A stretch of DNA of 64,000 bases from an uncultured Phycisphaerales bacterium (GCA_903857265.1 CAIODZ010000063.1:1-64000), one strand, 5' to 3'. Counted from the first letter of the stretch, positions 8,286-17,139 are shown. Made by a program: numbers and translations. The notes: generated by a model not told the origin, from the sequence alone.

Positions 8286-9500
8286 TTACGCCACCGCCCC
8301 TGCCGGCACCGCCTGCTGCTGATGTCTTGCGCACCGCCCTTGGAGGTTGCCTAAGATGTTCATGAAGTTGATGTATGATTCGTATGGCGAATCATAAGGA
8401 TTGAAATACTTGTGTACGTCCCCGTCCGCGAACCATTTCGTGCACATATAATAGAAATGGTCCGATGTCTGCATTTTGCGCCAGTCATTAATGAGGGTTT
8501 CGTCTTCCGACGCTTTTATCTTCTTTTCCAGCCTGTAAAGTTCATGAATCGAATTCGACTGCATCGCGTTGCCTAACCACGCCGACAAATCTCTCTCGAT
8601 GTCCGCCCAGCTAATCAGGTGAGGCACATCAATCACCCCTATCGGCTGATACGTCTTCGCCACCTCGCTCGGCGTCTTGAAGTCATTGTCCGGATGCTTG
8701 AAAATCTCGCCAGGCAAATGTCGCATAAAGTCAAATATCCCCGTCTCCTTCCACTGATGCTCGCCTAACGTCTCGTAGTCCATAAACAGGTTCACCACAA
8801 AACCGTTGCCGTTGACCTTGCTCACCCAGTGCGCGAACTTGTCCGCCGTCAATGGCCATTGTGCCCAGTCCCTGTTCGAAAACCGAAAAGCGATATCGTC
8901 GCTCAACTGGTAATTTTTGAGCAGCAGCTTCAGCTGGCTGCACCCCTTCGGGCTATACACAAAATTCGGGCTTCGATACCCCAGTATATGGTCCGCTCCT
9001 TCGCTGATTATCGCGTCGAAACGCCCCATCGACTCTATCATTTGCGCCAGCTCGTTATTATAGATTAGCTCCGTATTTCTGAACACCTTCGGCGTCTGGC
9101 CGAAAAGCTCCTCTATTTTCTGTGTATGCTTGTTGACCTGTGCCGCGAACTCGTTGCGCGAATACAGGAAGCTCAAACTGTGATAATACGTCTCCCCCAG
9201 AAATTCCACGCACCCCGTCCTCGCAAGCGCATCGAACGTGCTCAGCACTTCGGGGCAATATGTGCTAAGCTGCTCTAAGAGAACTCCCGTAATGCTGTAT
9301 GAGATTTTGAATTTGCCGTCGTATTTGCGAATCAAATCGAGCATCAGGCGGTTGGCGGGAAGATAACACTTGTTCGCGACCTTTCGGCAAATCTCCGCGT
9401 TCTTGTGGTCGTCGAAATAATAGCTGTGGTCGTCAAATACGGTGTAGTGCTTCAACCGTGTCGGCTGATGAACCTGAAAGTAAAAGCAAACCGAAGCCAT
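8286..9500 (-). CDS. GH57 family alpha-glucan hydrolase/transferase
   Basis: I start at ATG 9500 (MASVCFYFQVHQP). The 17 codons that could be added upstream only translate a palindromic repeat (SRVRGND), so they are not part of the gene. 404 residues. GH57 motifs are visible: HQP near the N-terminus, GETYYHS, VFRNTELIYNN (the glutamate is the expected nucleophile) and NLFMDYETLGEHQ (catalytic aspartate). GH57 enzymes include amylases and branching or transfer enzymes of alpha-glucans. The gene lies 59 bases downstream of a GT4 synthase-like gene on the same strand, so the pair probably makes or remodels glycogen. A related GH57-GT pairing is common in anaerobic bacteria. Confidence 0.88.
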   Translation of the reverse strand: MASVCFYFQVHQPTRLKHYTVFDDHSYYFDDHKNAEICRKVANKCYLPANRLMLDLIRKYDGKFKISYSITGVLLEQLSTYCPEVLSTFDALARTGCVEFLGETYYHSLSFLYSRNEFAAQVNKHTQKIEELFGQTPKVFRNTELIYNNELAQMIESMGRFDAIISEGADHILGYRSPNFVYSPKGCSQLKLLLKNYQLSDDIAFRFSNRDWAQWPLTADKFAHWVSKVNGNGFVVNLFMDYETLGEHQWKETGIFDFMRHLPGEIFKHPDNDFKTPSEVAKTYQPIGVIDVPHLISWADIERDLSAWLGNAMQSNSIHELYRLEKKIKASEDETLINDWRKMQTSDHFYYMCTKWFADGDVHKYFNPYDSPYESYINFMNILGNLQGRCARHQQQAVPAGAVA

Positions 9501-9527
9501 TCCTTTGCCCTCGTCTATAATGTTGTC

Positions 9528-9555
9528 ATTCCCGCGCACGCGGGAATCCATTTTC
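9528..9555. repeat. Palindromic CATTCCCGCG...CGCGGGAAT repeat
   Basis: ATTCCCGCG-CA-CGCGGGAAT is a near-perfect inverted repeat placed between the GT4 and GH57 genes. The same kind of element (translating as SRVRGND or PAHAGIH) is widespread in bacterial genomes. Confidence 0.7.
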
Positions 9556-9559
9556 TCGG

Positions 9560-10852
9560 CTATGCGCCCGCCCCAACAAGCGTCTCTTCATAAATCCTCG
9601 CGCATTTTGCCGCCGAATCACTCCACCGAAGCTTTCTTACCTCGTAATTGCCGTGGCTTCGCAGCGTTATTCCCAGGGGCGGGTACTTCAATACGGCAAC
9701 TATCTTGTTCGCTATCTCATCGACGTCCCAGAAATCGACCTTCAGCGCGTGCTGAATGACCTCTGAAACGCCGCTTTGCTTGCTGATTATAATGGGGACA
9801 TCGTTGTCTAATGCCTCAAGAGGTGCAATCCCGAATGGCTCCGACACCGACGGCATAACGTACAGGTCCGCCATCTTGAAAATCTTTTGAACGTCGTCGC
9901 CGCGCAAAAAGCCCGTAAACAAAACCTTGCTCCCTATCCCCAGCCCCGCGGCCATCTCGACCGACCGGTTCATCATGTCCCCCGACCCGGCCATTACGAA
10001 TTTCACGTTGTCCATCTTCTCCAGGACCTTCTTGGCTGCCCGCAGGAAATAATCAGGCCCCTTCTGCATCGTTATCCGGCCCAGGAACAGAACGATTTTC
10101 TCGTCCCTGTTGATTACGGTATCACCGATGGGCCAGTTATTGCCGTTTCTCTCCACCCCGTTATAAACGACCTCGACCTTGTCCCCGCTTATCCCGTATC
10201 GGCTGATGATTATGTTTCTCGTAAGATGGCTCACCGCGATTATCTTGTCCGAGACGTGCATCCCCATCCGCTCGATGTCGTAAATCATCTGGTTGACGTT
10301 TTCGCCGCTGCGGTCAAATTCCGTTGAGTGAACGTGTATCACCAATGGCTTGCCTGTCAATCTTGCCACCGCCGCCCCTGCCGGATACGTCATCCAGTCA
10401 TGGGCGTGAATAACGTCGAATTCCTCGTTCACCGCCAATCGTATCGCCAGGTCAGCATACCGCTGAACTTCCGCATACATATCCCCGCTATAATCCAGCG
10501 TCCCGGCAAACTTGTCTGTCCTGCCATGCGCTATGCGAAGCTGGGCAAGCGAATCCTCGATTCTTTTTTGGTAGCTGTTCGCTGTCTGATATGGCTGTAA
10601 CGCGGAGGTAAGCTTCCGGAATTTGACATTTTTCAACTGCCGCAGCCGCCCTGACGTCTCCGCCGATTCCGTCTGAACTGCCGGGCTTATTAATTTCACA
10701 TGACTTGCGAATTGCGTTTGAACCGCCGTCGGCAGCACGAAAGTTATCTGGACCCCTATTTGGTCCAGCGCCTTGGTCAGGCCATAACACGCCGTACCCA
10801 GCCCGCCGCTGATGTACGGGGGAAATTCCCAACCAAGCATGAAAACTTTCAT
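9560..10852 (-). CDS. GT4/glycogen synthase-like glycosyltransferase
   Basis: 430 residues. The N-terminal half has MLGWEFPPYISGGLGTACYG, the nucleotide-sugar glycine loop of glycogen-synthase-like enzymes, and FDVIHAHDWMTYPAG. The C-terminal half has VLFLGRITMQKGPDYFLRAA, VLFTGFLRGDDV and MPSVSEPFGIAPLEA (ExxxGxxxxE donor motif). This is the GT-B fold of GT4/GT5. Together with the GH57 gene downstream it points to alpha-glucan synthesis from a nucleotide glucose. The upstream region holds six tandem units starting GCGTTA (10875-10997), which may be regulatory sites. Confidence 0.85.
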   Translation of the reverse strand: MKVFMLGWEFPPYISGGLGTACYGLTKALDQIGVQITFVLPTAVQTQFASHVKLISPAVQTESAETSGRLRQLKNVKFRKLTSALQPYQTANSYQKRIEDSLAQLRIAHGRTDKFAGTLDYSGDMYAEVQRYADLAIRLAVNEEFDVIHAHDWMTYPAGAAVARLTGKPLVIHVHSTEFDRSGENVNQMIYDIERMGMHVSDKIIAVSHLTRNIIISRYGISGDKVEVVYNGVERNGNNWPIGDTVINRDEKIVLFLGRITMQKGPDYFLRAAKKVLEKMDNVKFVMAGSGDMMNRSVEMAAGLGIGSKVLFTGFLRGDDVQKIFKMADLYVMPSVSEPFGIAPLEALDNDVPIIISKQSGVSEVIQHALKVDFWDVDEIANKIVAVLKYPPLGITLRSHGNYEVRKLRWSDSAAKCARIYEETLVGAGA

Positions 10853-10874
10853 TGACTACCTCGTTGCCTACCAG

Positions 10875-10997
10875 GCGTTAACTTATTTAATTTACAATGC
10901 GTTAATTATTCGATTTACAATGCGTTATCAGTTTACATTAGCGTTATTTACAATGCGTCGATTACCTGATTTTTGCGTTAATTATTTAATTTGCAAT
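10875..10997. repeat. Tandem ~23-bp AT-rich repeats upstream of the GT4 gene
   Basis: Six head-to-tail units, each starting GCGTT or GCGTC and mostly ending TTTACAAT. They begin at 10875, 10899, 10922, 10941, 10955 and 10975, with lengths 24, 23, 19, 14, 20 and 23. They lie 23-145 bases upstream of the GT4 start codon, in the promoter position. They may be operator copies; the regulator is unknown. Confidence 0.65.
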
Positions 10998-11406
10998 GAT
11001 TTATGACCACGTTCCATAAAAAGCGGTGTGGAATAACAAACACCCCAACAAACCGCCAACCGCCTACTCCAACGGTATCGTCAGGAATTTAGACCATCTT
11101 AAATTACGTCCAAAAACAAAGCCGGACGCTACACCCAAAAACAAGCTATCTGATACAATAATCGGGCTTTTCAGGCCTTGCAGTTGAGTTTTTTTTGGCT
11201 GATAGGGCAATTTGAACCTTACGCAATTGGATTTTACCGGTCCGGTACAGGGCAGCCAGGCAATATGAGAAATATGTAAAATTTTTTGAAAATTTTCGGG
11301 ATTTTTTGAAATGAGAGTATTCGGCAGCTTTAAGGTGTGATAACTAAGCTGGCATAAGCAGTATTACAGCCGGCGGATGGGTGATTTAACCTTAAAAAAT
11401 AATGGA
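10998..11406. other. Intergenic, nothing recognised
   Basis: No open reading frame with a ribosome binding site and no clear RNA gene. AT-rich runs (11270-11310) and a few short imperfect palindromes only. Confidence 0.5.
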
Positions 11407-11441
11407 AAAGGCCGATGTGTCCGAAGACATATCGGCCTTTC
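11407..11441 (-). terminator. Rho-independent terminator of the histone-fold gene
   Basis: Stem AAAGGCCGATGTGTC / GACATATCGGCCTTT with a 4-base loop (CGAA on plus, TTCG on minus). On the minus strand it is followed by a T-rich stretch (CCATTATTTTTT). It is 140 bases downstream of the minus-strand histone-like gene. Confidence 0.75.
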
Positions 11442-11459
11442 TATGCTTTTCACTTCCAT

Positions 11460-11494
11460 GAACATAACCCCTTTAAACTAAAGGTGTTATGTTC
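11460..11494. other. Second strong hairpin 3' of the histone gene
   Basis: GAACATAACCCCTTTA pairs with TAAAGGTGTTATGTTC: 16 positions with one mismatch and a 3-base loop. It has no U-tract of its own. Together with the terminator it gives the transcript a two-hairpin 3' region. Confidence 0.6.
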
Positions 11495-11579
11495 GGACCA
11501 ATACTCCCATTGCTAAGCAGTTGCCTGCCTTGCAATGAAGCTGGATATCCGGCTAAGGCAATGCCTTTGCCGAGACAGG

Positions 11580-11765
11580 TTAGAGGTCCTGTGGTTTAAG
11601 AGTGCTGCGACGATTTGCCTTTGTTCTATCGCAGGCGTGGTCGAGCATGCAATAGACCTTATCGCTGATGGCGGTAATCGCATCAGACGAGGTCATCATC
11701 TTCTTGCTCTTTACATATGCTCTTACTTTGCTCGCGACAATCAAAACTTCTTTTGCCTTTGCCAT
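11580..11765 (-). CDS. Bacterial histone-fold protein
   Basis: 61 residues, preceded by a strong ribosome binding site (GGAGG, 10 bases before ATG). The sequence reads as a single histone fold: ASKVRAYVKSKKMMTSSDAI (helix 1, loop and start of helix 2), then TAISDKVYCMLDHACDRTKA (long helix 2), then NRRSTLKPQDL. That ending matches the archaeal/eukaryotic 'RKTLxPxDI' loop before helix 3, which is very short or absent here. Small histones of this kind are known in a minority of bacteria (Bdellovibrio, Leptospira, planctomycete relatives) and bind DNA. Monocistronic; its own terminator follows. Overlapping frames on the other strand lack support. Confidence 0.75.
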   Translation of the reverse strand: MAKAKEVLIVASKVRAYVKSKKMMTSSDAITAISDKVYCMLDHACDRTKANRRSTLKPQDL

Positions 11766-12365
11766 GTTAAAAAAACCTCCATAAAAAAAGAACCCAAAAT
11801 CTTAATTTAGCCGACCCACACCATTGAGCCGGCGAACGAATTGTTCTCTTATATGTCGGAAAGCCGGAACTTTTGCAACAGAAAAATGCCTATAAATGCA
11901 AAATTTTTAATCGGGGGGTCTATTCGCCACAAAGGCACAAAAACACTAAGATTTTTTTTAACCACGGATCGACACGGATTAACACAGATTGACACTGTCT
12001 TCGGCCAGCTTTGTGTACTCGACACGACCAATTCTCCAAACGCTGTTTGTGCGATTGGCCCGTATCTCGTCCACAAGACCGACTGCGTCGTTCTTCGGCA
12101 TGGTTGTCATGCTGGCCGAAAATATTTCTGATTTATGATTTGGGACACGGACTTTTAATGCGGAGAGCGCAAAGTCATTTCTGACTTATGATTGCTGATT
12201 GATGATTTGAAAATGGGTCCCCTGTTCTTGGCCCCCGGCCAAAGACATGCTGGGGCAGGCAAGTAAACAGCACTCGGGGATGACGCTTCGCGTCAATTGC
12301 TGATTTGGGGATGTAGGTTGATTCACCTGCTTATAAGTTTTTCCTGTATCATGTATATCTCTGTT
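11766..12365. other. Intergenic, dispersed repeats only
   Basis: An open frame at 11849-12076 (minus) is discounted because it translates widespread 'AATCCGTG...GTGGTTAAAA' repeats. Heptads: GATTTAT, GATTTGG at 12130-12143 and GACTTAT, GATTGCT, GATTGAT, GATTTGA at 12183-12210. A GTCCCCTGTT...CACTCGGGGAT repeat at 12216-12282 recurs near 13916 and 14127. Confidence 0.6.
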
Positions 12366-13136
12366 TCACGGTTGTTTCACCGATTGTGGACCGAACAGCA
12401 TTGGATCGTGCTGAATAGAGTCCCATACTTTGGTCTGGCACTCGTGTTGAGCCTCCAGTGTTGGATACTTCATGCAGTTATCGAGTTGGTGACGAAGTCG
12501 AAAGACGAGTAGATCAAGCCGAGTTGAGGCGGCAAGCGCTGATAGAATACGATCCAGAGGCTTGAACACAAGGAGCCCGAGCCAATTAGCAAGTCCAATC
12601 CCGCCGAGCGCAACCGACCACAAGGCCTTTTGGGAATACAGAGCTGTAAACAGGCAGCCGCAGATTCCAATCAACCCAAGTCCAGCGAGGATGACAGTGA
12701 TGACCACAGTCAACTTGAAAACAAGCGCGTTCCGGTTACGTGCGACATCGAAAAAAGAATCGTGATCATATAGAAGCGCCAAGGCAGCGATTTCTTTTGA
12801 TGGTCCCGGTGTTACATCGGCGTTACTACGTTGTGATGTGGCTGTGGTTGGAAATGAACCCATGAAACTAGGTGTAAAGAGAACTGCACGGGGGAGTTCA
12901 GGTGCTGCGGCAGCGGCTGGTTCCCCTTCCGACGGAATCGCAGGCGCTACCGCTATAGCAGGTGCGGGCAAGTTCATAGAGACTGATAGAGCCGCCGGGC
13001 TTGCAGCGGCGACTGCAGATTGCATGGCTCTAAGCGCCTGATCTCCGACAACCCCACTGGCGACGTTTAGAGAGGTTTGCAGTATTCCCGCAGGCGTAGA
13101 TTGATTTGCAGAAAAAAATCCAGGTATCATTGCCAT
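12366..13136 (-). CDS. Two-TM membrane protein with low-complexity N-terminus
   Basis: 256 residues, with GAAAGGGGGAAGAAG upstream of the start. Residues 1-125 are Ala/Pro/Ser-rich without motifs. From about 130 the sequence FFDVARNRNALVFKLTVVIT leads into two hydrophobic segments (about 138-165 and 172-192), then FKPLDRILSALAASTRLDLL and a helical tail. This layout (xxARxx, two membrane helices, FxxL...L tail) resembles the two-TM modules found beside TRADD-like or conflict-system domains, but I cannot confirm that assignment. No neighbour supports a function. Confidence 0.5.
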   Translation of the reverse strand: MAMIPGFFSANQSTPAGILQTSLNVASGVVGDQALRAMQSAVAAASPAALSVSMNLPAPAIAVAPAIPSEGEPAAAAAPELPRAVLFTPSFMGSFPTTATSQRSNADVTPGPSKEIAALALLYDHDSFFDVARNRNALVFKLTVVITVILAGLGLIGICGCLFTALYSQKALWSVALGGIGLANWLGLLVFKPLDRILSALAASTRLDLLVFRLRHQLDNCMKYPTLEAQHECQTKVWDSIQHDPMLFGPQSVKQP

Positions 13137-14181
13137 ATCTTCTTCCCCCTTTCAAAAGCCAAACAATTAATATACGAATTCGTAATTTATGGCATTTCGC
13201 ACAACCATAGTTAAGAATATGCTATGTTCGCCGTTATCCCTACAGTATTTTTAAAACTGCCCCAGCGGGATAGCAAAAGGCGCATCCCACCGGGTAAACA
13301 TCTCATAGGATAAATCACGCCTACGGCGGATAAATTCTACCCTTAAATGGGGAGGAAACAAGGGGATTCGTATTTATGATTTCCGATTTATGATTGATGA
13401 TTTTGGGATGCGGAAGGTGTTGTCGTCCTCCTTCGTCTAAAAGACTACGGCGGATAAAAGGTTAAGCATTCCTCACGCATGCACCCCCGGCCAGAGGCCG
13501 GGGCTATATACAAACGCCCGATGCGGGCGTTCATGGGGCGACCCCGTCACATGCCAAGGGCGATGCTGACGGGGCTAAATATTATTTGGATGCGTCGCCG
13601 TGCTGGCGGCGGCTAAATCTGTTTTTAAAGATTACCTATATCCCCAAAAAAATCTGGGAATTTCTGAAAAATTTTTTATTCCTTACGGCAAAAGAACTTA
13701 CAAACTTTGGCCAGAAAAATGATGTTTTGTAACTCCTTAAAATGCACGCAATTTCACCCTATATATAGAGGGACGCGCGAAGCGGAACGCTTCGCGAGAG
13801 AGTAGAGAGTTGAGAGTAGAGCAGGTGAGAATAAGGAAGCTGGGCCCCGGCCAAAAACATGCCGGGGTAAACCGGCAGGAGTAGCGCAGAAGCGCGAGGG
13901 AGTTTTGGTCGGTTAGAGTGGGTCCCTGTTGCTTGACCATAGAAGCAGCACTTGGGGATCTTCGTTACGCTCCGACAAGCATTTCGGGACAGCAGTCCCA
14001 CGATTCACGCCAAGTAAGGCAAGTCCTAATTTCGGATTTCGGGTTGTAGATTTCGGATTTAAACAATGTGGACCCCCGATTGCGGTTCCTCACGGAGCTT
14101 GAGTCGAGGGCAGAATTAAAACTGGATCCCCTGTTGCCTGCCAAGTAAGCAGACACTCGGGGACAGGCAGGAGAATTAGGT
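13137..14181. other. 1-kb intergenic region of degenerate repeats
   Basis: No supported gene. Contains GATTNNN heptads at 13372-13406 and 14035-14062, GAGAGTA heptads at 13798-13825, and two GGATCCCCTGTT...CTCGGGGA repeats (13916-13963, 14127-14164). A segment at 14073-14115 (CCCCGATTGCGGTTCCTC through GAGTCGAGGGCAG) recurs at 46541-46580 inside a direct repeat. Small GGCGGATAAA motifs also occur (13325, 13448). Confidence 0.6.
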
Positions 14182-14760
14182 ATGGAAATTCACTTAACAA
14201 TCAACGTGCCGGAATGGGTGGACAGGGTTTGCGCGTGGCCAGTGGTGATGTGGCGGAAATGGAAGGACGGAGAGGGGTATCGCAAAATAGGGCTGACGGA
14301 CGGGAAATTCGCGGTTGTTAACGAAGAGGATTATTACCGATTGGGCAACTTCGGATGGTGCGCAAAAACATGCTTCGGCAAGACGTACGCGATACGGTTT
14401 GTAGATACGCCAAAAAGAGGGGCCGTGATGGTTTCGATGCACAGGGAAATAATGAACGCGCCGGCGGGACTATTGGTTGACCACAGGAACAGGAATACAC
14501 TCGATAACCGAAGAGGAAACCTGCGATTGGCGACATACTCGCAGAACGGGTGCAACAGCGTAATAGACAAGACAAAGACAACATCGCGGTTCCTCGGAGT
14601 CCACTTCAGAAAGAAATCAGGCAGATGGGCAGCAAATATAAGGATAAACAAAAAAAAGACGTGGTTAGGCAGCTTCGAGAGCGAAATCGAGGCGGCGAAA
14701 GCTTATGACGAGGCAGCAAGGAAATACCATGGGGAATTTGCGAGGTTAAATTTTACATAA
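14182..14760 (+). CDS. HNH-AP2 homing-endonuclease-like protein
   Basis: 192 residues. The middle has [20 protein letters not shown] followed by [20 protein letters not shown], an HNH nuclease core of the type found in phage homing endonucleases. The C-terminal 50 residues ([20 protein letters not shown] ... [20 protein letters not shown] ... FARLNFT) are an AP2 DNA-binding domain. The known activity of such proteins is site-specific DNA cleavage and self-propagation. It stands alone, outside any intron or intein I can see, in the most repeat-rich part of the window. The C-terminus of a second AP2 protein occurs at 63880. Confidence 0.85.
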   Translation: MEIHLTINVPEWVDRVCAWPVVMWRKWKDGEGYRKIGLTDGKFAVVNEEDYYRLGNFGWCAKTCFGKTYAIRFVDTPKRGAVMVSMHREIMNAPAGLLVDHRNRNTLDNRRGNLRLATYSQNGCNSVIDKTKTTSRFLGVHFRKKSGRWAANIRINKKKTWLGSFESEIEAAKAYDEAARKYHGEFARLNFT

Positions 14761-14860
14761 ACAAAGACAGACACCCACGTGCTTTCGCATCATTTGTGCC
14801 CGTCACTGTTTTTCTTGTAATGCCCTGCGCCCGCGCAGCTGCGTCAAACGCCGAAACATT

Positions 14861-14953
14861 TTACCAATGTATGCCATGGCATCCATTTGCGCAAGTTGCC
14901 ACTGCGAAAAGGACTAAAGCCAAAACATACTTGCAAATTACGTTAAGTTTCAT
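14861..14953 (-). CDS. 30-residue secreted/lipoprotein-like peptide
   Basis: ATG at 14953 has an ideal AAGGAG seven bases upstream. The peptide starts MKLNVICKYVLALVLFAVAT and ends CANGCHGIHW. A hydrophobic core followed by ANGC resembles a lipobox, as in entericidin-type small lipoproteins. It is the first of three small minus-strand genes related to stress or envelope. It could be a decayed longer gene, because codons after the stop keep a small-residue-rich character. Tentative. Confidence 0.4.
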   Translation of the reverse strand: MKLNVICKYVLALVLFAVATCANGCHGIHW

Positions 14954-14978
14954 GTTAAATCTCCTTACATCAGCGTTG

Positions 14979-15218
14979 TCATTGCTCTTCGGCTTGCCGC
15001 CAGTGCTTTCGATTCTTCAGCTCCTGTTCGGCCTGCAGCCAGTACTGTTCGCTTTGACCTTGTCGGCGACCATTCTCGATATAAATTTGATACGCCCGCC
15101 TGGCAATTTCTTTGTGCGTAGGCGTAACGGCCACCGAGGCGGTTTGTGAATCCTTTTGCTGCGTTTGCTGAGCTGCAAACACTTGCTTGGCTTTCGAATC
15201 ATTTACGTATTTATTCAC
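14979..15218 (-). CDS. DUF2934 family small protein
   Basis: 79 residues, GTG start at 15218 with only a weak purine-rich site upstream. The core is THKEIARRAYQIYIENGRRQ followed by YWLQAEQELKNR, which is the DUF2934 signature (H-EIA-RAY-Y---G----WL-AE-EL). The family has no known function and is common in soil and sediment bacteria. It lies beside a DUF3309 gene on the same strand. Confidence 0.8.
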   Translation of the reverse strand: MNKYVNDSKAKQVFAAQQTQQKDSQTASVAVTPTHKEIARRAYQIYIENGRRQGQSEQYWLQAEQELKNRKHWRQAEEQ

Positions 15219-15294
15219 AGGACACCCACTTTAATAATCTAAACATCATTCGTACTTACAGCCATGCACCATATCGGGCGAGAAAATCCGGTTT

Positions 15295-15459
15295 TTAGAA
15301 GCCGCGTGGTATGTAGCCAAGCAGAAGCAGGATAATCACTGTTACCAGCACGACGCCTAATAGGCCACTTGGGCCATAACCCCAGTTACGACTGTAATTC
15401 CATCTGGGCAACCCACCCAGGAGAATCAATACCAACAAAACTAAAAGCAACAGACCCAT
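15295..15459 (-). CDS. DUF3309 small membrane protein
   Basis: 54 residues from ATG 15459 (GGTGG eight bases upstream) to TAA at 15295-15297. It reads MGLLLLVLLVLILLGGLPRW, then NYSRNWGYGPSGLLGVVLVT and a second hydrophobic segment ending GYIPRGF. Two membrane helices around a W-x-YSRxWGYGPSG loop is the DUF3309 signature. Function unknown; it often accompanies stress-response genes. The gene is below common ORF-size cut-offs. Confidence 0.85.
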   Translation of the reverse strand: MGLLLLVLLVLILLGGLPRWNYSRNWGYGPSGLLGVVLVTVIILLLLGYIPRGF

Positions 15460-15787
15460 AAACAAGCCACCTTTCTTTTTATACTCAAATCAACTGTTCT
15501 ATTTCTAAACCACCCTAATCCATTTATATTATACGTTTCGATGCGGCAATGCCTGCTAAGTATTAACTAACATTCCTGCACTAAAAAGCTTAGTCCTGCG
15601 TCTCTGGCACCCATATAACATAATAAGCCGCCTGTTTTAGTTTTGAGTTTCCGAAGCGGGCCCTACGCTACGTGTCGTCGCTCGTGACTCGTGCCCCGTG
15701 ACTCGCAAAAGCGCCCAGCGGATAAATGAACTGGATCCCCGGCAGAAAACCAAAGGAGTTAATCCCGAGGACAGGCGGGCGGGTAAA
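15460..15787. other. Intergenic with CGTGACT heptads
   Basis: Phased 7-mers CGTCGCT, CGTGACT, CGTGCCC, CGTGACT at 15676-15703. Inverted copy of the 6657 repeat at 15726-15750. No gene seen. Confidence 0.55.
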
Positions 15788-16543
15788 CTACTGCGTATAA
15801 ATATCTACATAGCGGTTGCCGCCTGTGCGGTTCCATTCGTCAATCACGGACTTGCCTTCGCCCAAATAGATATCAATGCGTTTTCCCTTTATGGACTGGC
15901 CTGAGTCCTGAACTATGAAACTCGATGAGGTAAGGCCTGCGGGAGTGGTCGCGCCATTTTTGAAAAGAATAGTAATGGTTTGGCCCGACGGAATTAACGA
16001 TGAATCGGCGGATATAGAGGACCAGGGAGTGAGGGGCTGGCCCGTCGAGCCAGCGATTGATGAAATGATTGAATAGTTGGCGGAGTCGGGATGCAAAAGG
16101 GCGAGATTGCCAAAGCCGGCAAAGTCGGTGATGCCTATGCGGGCGTAGTGATTGCGGAGGGTCTGCGGATTGATGACCCATTTACCTTCGGGGTTTCTGC
16201 CTGCGTTCGGGCCTGTGAGGCGGACGAAGGGGCCTGCGTTTCCTGTGTATTTGATATAATCGCCATCGGGTGCGGTTTTGCCCGTGCCCTGCATAGCGAC
16301 GCCGAGGCCGCCGAATAAGAAGGAGGCCTTTAAGGTATAAGTTTTGTTTGAAATGGTTGTGGTAATGGTTTGTGTGCCCGCGAGTTCGGAGTTGTAAACA
16401 CAGTGGTAGGCGGTCGCGTAAACGTCGGTGATAAGGGGCGACTGTCTGGAAAAATCATCCGAAGCGATTGCTCTATAACCAAGGATGGATAGCGAAACAA
16501 TCGTTAAAAGCCACAACAGATATGGTCTTTTCCTGCGTTCCAT
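15788..16543 (-). CDS. Exported 3D-domain protein
   Basis: ATG 16543 was chosen over GTG 16546. 251 residues. Hydrophobic N-terminal segment (LLWLLTIVSLSILGYRAIAS). A C-terminal 3D domain: SSLIPSGQTITILF, FIVQDSGQSIKGKRIDIYLG and GGNRYVDIY, with the three conserved aspartates (QDSG, RIDIY, YVDIY). The domain is a double-psi beta barrel shared with MltA-type lytic transglycosylases and RpfB/YocH-like wall proteins. A peptidoglycan-acting or wall-binding role in the periplasm is likely. Monocistronic. Confidence 0.75.
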   Translation of the reverse strand: MERRKRPYLLWLLTIVSLSILGYRAIASDDFSRQSPLITDVYATAYHCVYNSELAGTQTITTTISNKTYTLKASFLFGGLGVAMQGTGKTAPDGDYIKYTGNAGPFVRLTGPNAGRNPEGKWVINPQTLRNHYARIGITDFAGFGNLALLHPDSANYSIISSIAGSTGQPLTPWSSISADSSLIPSGQTITILFKNGATTPAGLTSSSFIVQDSGQSIKGKRIDIYLGEGKSVIDEWNRTGGNRYVDIYTQ

Positions 16544-16737
16544 CACTTACTTATACGATTTGGTTTTAGCCGGTGTTTGAGATTAATGCTTAAATGTGCA
16601 TTTTTTATTGCCCAAATAAACGCGAGCGACTAAGCAATTTTATGATAAGCACAATTTTGCGCCACTCGTATAAGTAAGCAGAACAAGAAACAGAGTTGAA
16701 ACCTTTCACAAGGACATAAATTTGAAAGGATACGACA

Positions 16738-17103
16738 ATGATTACGCTAACGGACACAAGAAAAGCGGTGGAGTTTTTCGAAGCGAAGCTTGAATTTACT
16801 ACCGGGCCTGTCGAGCTGAACTCAACGATTGAAAGCGGCGAATACGTGAATATAATCGACGTTCGCAGCAAAGAGGATTTCAGCAAAGGCCATATCCCGG
16901 GAGCGGTAAACCTTCCGAAGGAACGGTGGAACTCGTTTTATGGACTGAGCAAAGAAAGAAGCAACGTTGTCTATTGCTACACGCAGCAGTGCCATCTGGC
17001 GACCAAGGCGTGCAAACTCTTTGCGGAAAATGCCTATCCTGTGATAGAGCTCGAAGGCGGCTTTGAGGGGTGGCAGAAACATTCGCTGCCGATTGGGAGG
17101 TAA
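16738..17103 (+). CDS. Rhodanese-like sulfurtransferase
   Basis: 121 residues, single rhodanese domain: IIDVRSKEDFSKGHIPGAVN, then the active loop VVYCYTQQCHLATKAC with candidate catalytic C80 and a second cysteine C85, and VIELEGGFEGWQKH. The loop CYTQQCH differs from the usual CxxGxR, as in several single-domain persulfide carriers. Ribosome site GAAAGGAT upstream. A terminator follows at 17140-17174. Substrate unknown. Confidence 0.85.
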   Translation: MITLTDTRKAVEFFEAKLEFTTGPVELNSTIESGEYVNIIDVRSKEDFSKGHIPGAVNLPKERWNSFYGLSKERSNVVYCYTQQCHLATKACKLFAENAYPVIELEGGFEGWQKHSLPIGR

Positions 17104-17139
17104 ATCAGCAACGCAACGAAATCCACCCTGATTTTTAGA

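Noticed and set aside
9501-9551. Extended N-terminus of the GH57 protein (SRVRGND...)
   Set aside because: These codons are the translation of a palindromic intergenic repeat; ATG 9500 gives the family's normal start.
11849-12076. 75-residue minus-strand ORF
   Set aside because: It translates dispersed AATCCGTG/GTGGTTAAAA repeats, has no ribosome site and no family look.
13137-14181. Several 60-80 residue ORFs in the repeat-rich spacer
   Set aside because: All translate heptad or dispersed repeats, without ribosome sites or recognisable domains.
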